Assembly: GCA_964611645.1 (NCBI GenBank)
Contig: CAZTAO010000017.1
Location: forward strand, 22,176 to 86,175
DNA from: CAZTAO01 sp964611645
Lineage (GTDB): Bacteria > Armatimonadota > UBA5829
Direction: 5' to 3'
Length of the DNA: 64,000 nt
Made by a program: the position numbers and the translations under genes. Of the stretch, positions 61,255 to 64,000 are shown in pieces (within the stretch, counting starts at the first letter, position 1; the number at the start of each line of letters is the position of its first letter). The notes under the pieces are model-generated. The model did not search any database, had not been told where the DNA came from, and saw nothing but the letters and a program-made list of their open reading frames with translations.

Positions 61255-63867
61255 TCACTCTCCCATAGCCTTCAGCGCTTTCGCCAAAGGTTCGTAGACC
61301 GGCTGATGCTTCTTCTCCATCGCCTCGTCGTAACGCTTCCGGACCTTGGCCTTTGCCGGCTTGCCTTCAGCCCCCAGCTTGGCGAAGAGTTCCGCCACAT
61401 AGTTGACGTAATGCTCGTCAGCCCAAAGACTGTCGGCAAGTTGATCCAGGTATAGCTCCTTGCCGGTAATCTTGAACAGTGCATATAGCGTGAACGGCCT
61501 GCAATAGGTATCCAGCTTGGGTTCGTATTCCAGCAGAGTCGGCACGGCGTCTTTCGCTGCGGGCCCAATCGATGCGAGGGCCTCGGCGGCGTAAGGTTCG
61601 GCCCCATTCTTGCTCTTGTAGTAGGCAACCAACGCAGGCACGGCATCCACCGCGCCCGGGCCAATCGCCGTGATGGCCTTGGTTGCGGCGCGGCTGTGCT
61701 GCCAGGTCATCTCTCCACCGCTCCTCACTTCTCCACTGGGTTTGAGAAGCAGCGAGATCAGGTCGGGCACGGCGGGCTTCGCGGCTGGCCCCATTTGAGC
61801 CAGACCGTTGCCCGCAGCCTGAACCACGCTGGGATGGGTGTCGTGCAGCGCAAGCCGGAGCGGCTCGATAGCGTCCGGACCCATATTGCCAAGGGCAAAC
61901 GCTACCGACATCCGCACGAAGTAGTCTCTGTTTCGGATCAGCCCGGTCATCTGTCGCAGAGCGACCGCAGAACCCGGCCCGATAGCGCCCAAGGCGCGGA
62001 GGGCAGGCAGGCGGGCGTCCGGGTTGCCAAGGCAGTCAGCCAGCGCTTTCGCGGCGGGAGCAGCGTCCTTGCCCATAAGCGCAAGCGCTGAAGCTGCGGA
62101 CCGGCGCTGGTAGATGTCCTTGCTTCTCAGACCGGCAATGCAGTTCTCCAGGCTCTCGCCGACGAACGTCGCGGCTTCATACTTGGCCGCCTTGCCGGAT
62201 GCCCTCTGAGGTACATTGTAGGCAAAGTTGGGAATTGTGAGCGCCATAATGAAGTTCACAGCCTTGGAGCGGATTCTATCATAGGCGTCAGGGTCCAGCT
62301 TCGGAGCCATTCGCATGAAGTAGTCGCGAGTGCCGGGTTCGTCGCCCTCGTGGAAGAGCGACCAGTCGGTTGATGCCTTGATACTGTCCAGCCACTTAGC
62401 TGCTTCTTTCGCCTTGGGGTGGTTGGGGCTTGCCGCAACGCAGTTCTCAACCAGCCGAATGTAGCGGTAGTCATCCACTCCCTCTCTTCTGCCCTCCCAG
62501 GCGGGTTTAGGGCGCGGCCCCTCAGCCTCGGGCGCAATATACTCATCCGCGCCGTGGAAGTAAACCCAGACCTGGTTTCCTTTGAGGTCGAGGCCCCAGG
62601 TGTACATTCCGGCGTAGTAGCGGTTCGCAAGAGGGCTGGAATGGCCGAGGGCATAGTTGTAGGTCCAGACCTCATTCCCCGCGCGCTTGGCTTCGGCTAT
62701 AAGCTCAGGCGATATCCCGCCCATGTGGACTATCTGGACGTCGTGCAGGTAACCCAACTGGCACGCAGCCTCGGTGCTCATGGCGGTTGAAGTTCTTACC
62801 GGCGATTTCTTCCAGCCTGCGGCCCAGTCGAAGTATTCCGGCCCCTGGTCAACCGACGGCTCATCCTTGAGGTAGACTATGAGTTCCGGGACCACATTTC
62901 GTTTACTCCAATCGGCAAATTGTCTAGCTGCAGAGGCTTTGGCGGCATCACCCTGGGGGCCGACTCTCGGAGGGGGAGCTTGCGTGCCGACGCACTTGTA
63001 GTCTATGGCAACCAGAGGAATGCTCTGGCGGGTCAGCCCGGCCTCGTTCATATCCAGCAGGTCCTGGGCGAGGGTCGGGTCGAGGGTGAGCTTGCCGGCA
63101 ATTGCCCCCGGCTCCTGCTCCCACACTGACTCGAACGCGTGGTGCGCGATGCTGGTCATCCCATGCGCGGCCATATCCCGAAACACGGCTTTCTGGTAGG
63201 TTCGGTCACTCAGGAGATTGGTGACGGCGTAGTAGTACATCCCAAAGGCAATGTCAGCCCTGGGGAGCACAAACGGCAGTACCTCAACCGACAGGTCCAA
63301 CTCGGTCGCCTCGCGCCCATCAGCACATACTTTGATCTTGCCTTTGTGCACACCCGGCTTGGCATCCTTGGCGGCGTAGAATGTGAGCCAGAATACTCGA
63401 GTTGTACCCGGGTCGATCTTCTCGAACTTGCTGCCCTCCGGCATGCCCTTGTCCGGAACCTGGAGCTTGGGATAGCCGGGAAACTCATTCCAGAAGTCGC
63501 GCAGTTCCATTGTGCGAACGGTAACCGGCAGATCGAGACTGCACTCAATCTTGACGTTAGCCAGAACCTGCGATCCCTCCAGCGCATATACCCCTATCTG
63601 CAAAGGCTCGTATTCATCCCGCGCCAACCTGACAGAATACCCGCCCCGAACCTGGGAGCGCTCGGGCTTCTGGTATGTGAGAAGCGGGGTCATATATGTC
63701 TTCGAGTAGACCACATATCCGTTCTTGGCTTCTGCCTTGCTCCAGCGAGGCTCAGTGTTGTGACGCGGAAGCAGGGACGGCAAGTCATCGGCAGCCAGGA
63801 GGCTACCGCACATGCAGCACAATGCCAACAGCACAAGGAACAAGGACAACGGATTTGGGAGTCTCAT
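61255..63867 (-). CDS. secreted DUF4091/glycosidase-like protein with C-terminal HEAT repeats
   Basis: This 870-residue protein has a signal peptide (about 1-25), an N-terminal beta domain (about 60-200), a DUF4091-type barrel (about 205-500, with VYLKDEPS and FHGADEYIAPE) and about five HEAT/PBS-lyase repeats (about 570-800). The repeats read ALALMGKDAAPAAKALADCL, ALGAIGPGSAVALRQM and AFALGNMGPDAIEPLRLAL, one after another. HEAT repeats usually bind other proteins, and here they would act outside the cytoplasm. The ATG at 63867 has AGGTGA at proper spacing. Substrate unknown; the DUF4091 family occurs near polysaccharide utilisation genes. Confidence 0.8.
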   Translation of the reverse strand: MRLPNPLSLFLVLLALCCMCGSLLAADDLPSLLPRHNTEPRWSKAEAKNGYVVYSKTYMTPLLTYQKPERSQVRGGYSVRLARDEYEPLQIGVYALEGSQVLANVKIECSLDLPVTVRTMELRDFWNEFPGYPKLQVPDKGMPEGSKFEKIDPGTTRVFWLTFYAAKDAKPGVHKGKIKVCADGREATELDLSVEVLPFVLPRADIAFGMYYYAVTNLLSDRTYQKAVFRDMAAHGMTSIAHHAFESVWEQEPGAIAGKLTLDPTLAQDLLDMNEAGLTRQSIPLVAIDYKCVGTQAPPPRVGPQGDAAKASAARQFADWSKRNVVPELIVYLKDEPSVDQGPEYFDWAAGWKKSPVRTSTAMSTEAACQLGYLHDVQIVHMGGISPELIAEAKRAGNEVWTYNYALGHSSPLANRYYAGMYTWGLDLKGNQVWVYFHGADEYIAPEAEGPRPKPAWEGRREGVDDYRYIRLVENCVAASPNHPKAKEAAKWLDSIKASTDWSLFHEGDEPGTRDYFMRMAPKLDPDAYDRIRSKAVNFIMALTIPNFAYNVPQRASGKAAKYEAATFVGESLENCIAGLRSKDIYQRRSAASALALMGKDAAPAAKALADCLGNPDARLPALRALGAIGPGSAVALRQMTGLIRNRDYFVRMSVAFALGNMGPDAIEPLRLALHDTHPSVVQAAGNGLAQMGPAAKPAVPDLISLLLKPSGEVRSGGEMTWQHSRAATKAITAIGPGAVDAVPALVAYYKSKNGAEPYAAEALASIGPAAKDAVPTLLEYEPKLDTYCRPFTLYALFKITGKELYLDQLADSLWADEHYVNYVAELFAKLGAEGKPAKAKVRKRYDEAMEKKHQPVYEPLAKALKAMGE

Positions 63868-64000
63868 GGCGGGTCACCTCTTTGCGGCTGGTGTGCAAGA
63901 ATTCTATGCTAGTGGGGATGGGATGTCAAACGCCGGTAGCCATTTGGCTCTGGGTTTACCATTGATGTGGTACAGTTGGTGTTTGCGGATAAGGGCGTCT
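63868..64000. other. right-edge stretch, no gene called
   Basis: The last 133 bases lie upstream of the DUF4091-HEAT gene. A plus-strand frame may begin near 63965 or 63974, but too little is visible to support a gene. Confidence 0.4.

Overview
The window looks like a GC-rich bacterial chromosome fragment, probably from a metagenome-assembled genome (one 10-N scaffold gap lies inside a gene). The best lineage guess is Armatimonadota or a relative. The grounds are a pseudopilin with the GFTLIELLVVIAIIA start followed by LFPVFAKAREKARQ and a C-terminal H-x9-DG motif, a large set of secreted glycosidase-like proteins, and an HspR-controlled dnaK locus. This is inference from protein style; no rRNA or tRNA gene was seen. 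TTG starts behind strong Shine-Dalgarno sequences are common.

Layout. 1-8 kb: a truncated LarA-type (DUF2088) gene, two unknown proteins, a secreted CBM/TIM-barrel protein, a metallophosphoesterase with an altered GNHD motif, and GTP-type PEP carboxykinase. 8-14 kb: a secreted glycosidase-like protein, a beta-carbonic anhydrase, a DUF4838-type protein, a pseudopilin and a LacI regulator with a palindrome in its promoter. 14-17.6 kb: a promoter, a cobalamin riboswitch, an intrinsic terminator and a BtuF-BtuD-BtuC-type uptake operon. 17.7-19.8 kb: unknown envelope proteins.

19.8-25.2 kb holds the most unusual locus. A membrane protein ends in a cytosolic Ala-Cys-His-Ser tandem tail. It is followed, with 1- and 4-base overlaps, by a radical SAM/SPASM enzyme with a PqqD-like N-terminus and by a Cys-containing membrane protein, then by an NrdG-like radical SAM activase. 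This looks like a peptide-modification system of a kind I do not recognise.

25-35 kb: a DapA/NAL-family aldolase, a small lipoprotein, and a partner-switching stress module (two PAS-SpoIIE phosphatases, a STAS antagonist and an RsbW-like kinase). 35-43 kb: two clan-A glycosidases around a membrane-anchored unknown, then BipA/TypA. 43-51 kb: an M24-fold protein and a YtrA/YtrB-type ABC exporter with two tandem pairs of permeases carrying large non-membrane C-terminal domains. 51-56 kb: a DUF2156 protein and the hspR-cbpA-dnaK heat-shock operon, with a HAIR-like site on the dnaK promoter. 56-64 kb: a VapBC-like toxin-antitoxin pair, a histidine phosphatase, an orphan adenine methyltransferase, an MFS transporter, a ferredoxin and a DUF4091-HEAT fusion.

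The intergenic DNA is rich in short dispersed palindromes. One family has nine copies, and copies of two families lie in frame within the same glycosidase gene. Neighbouring gene starts or ends are also made of such elements.
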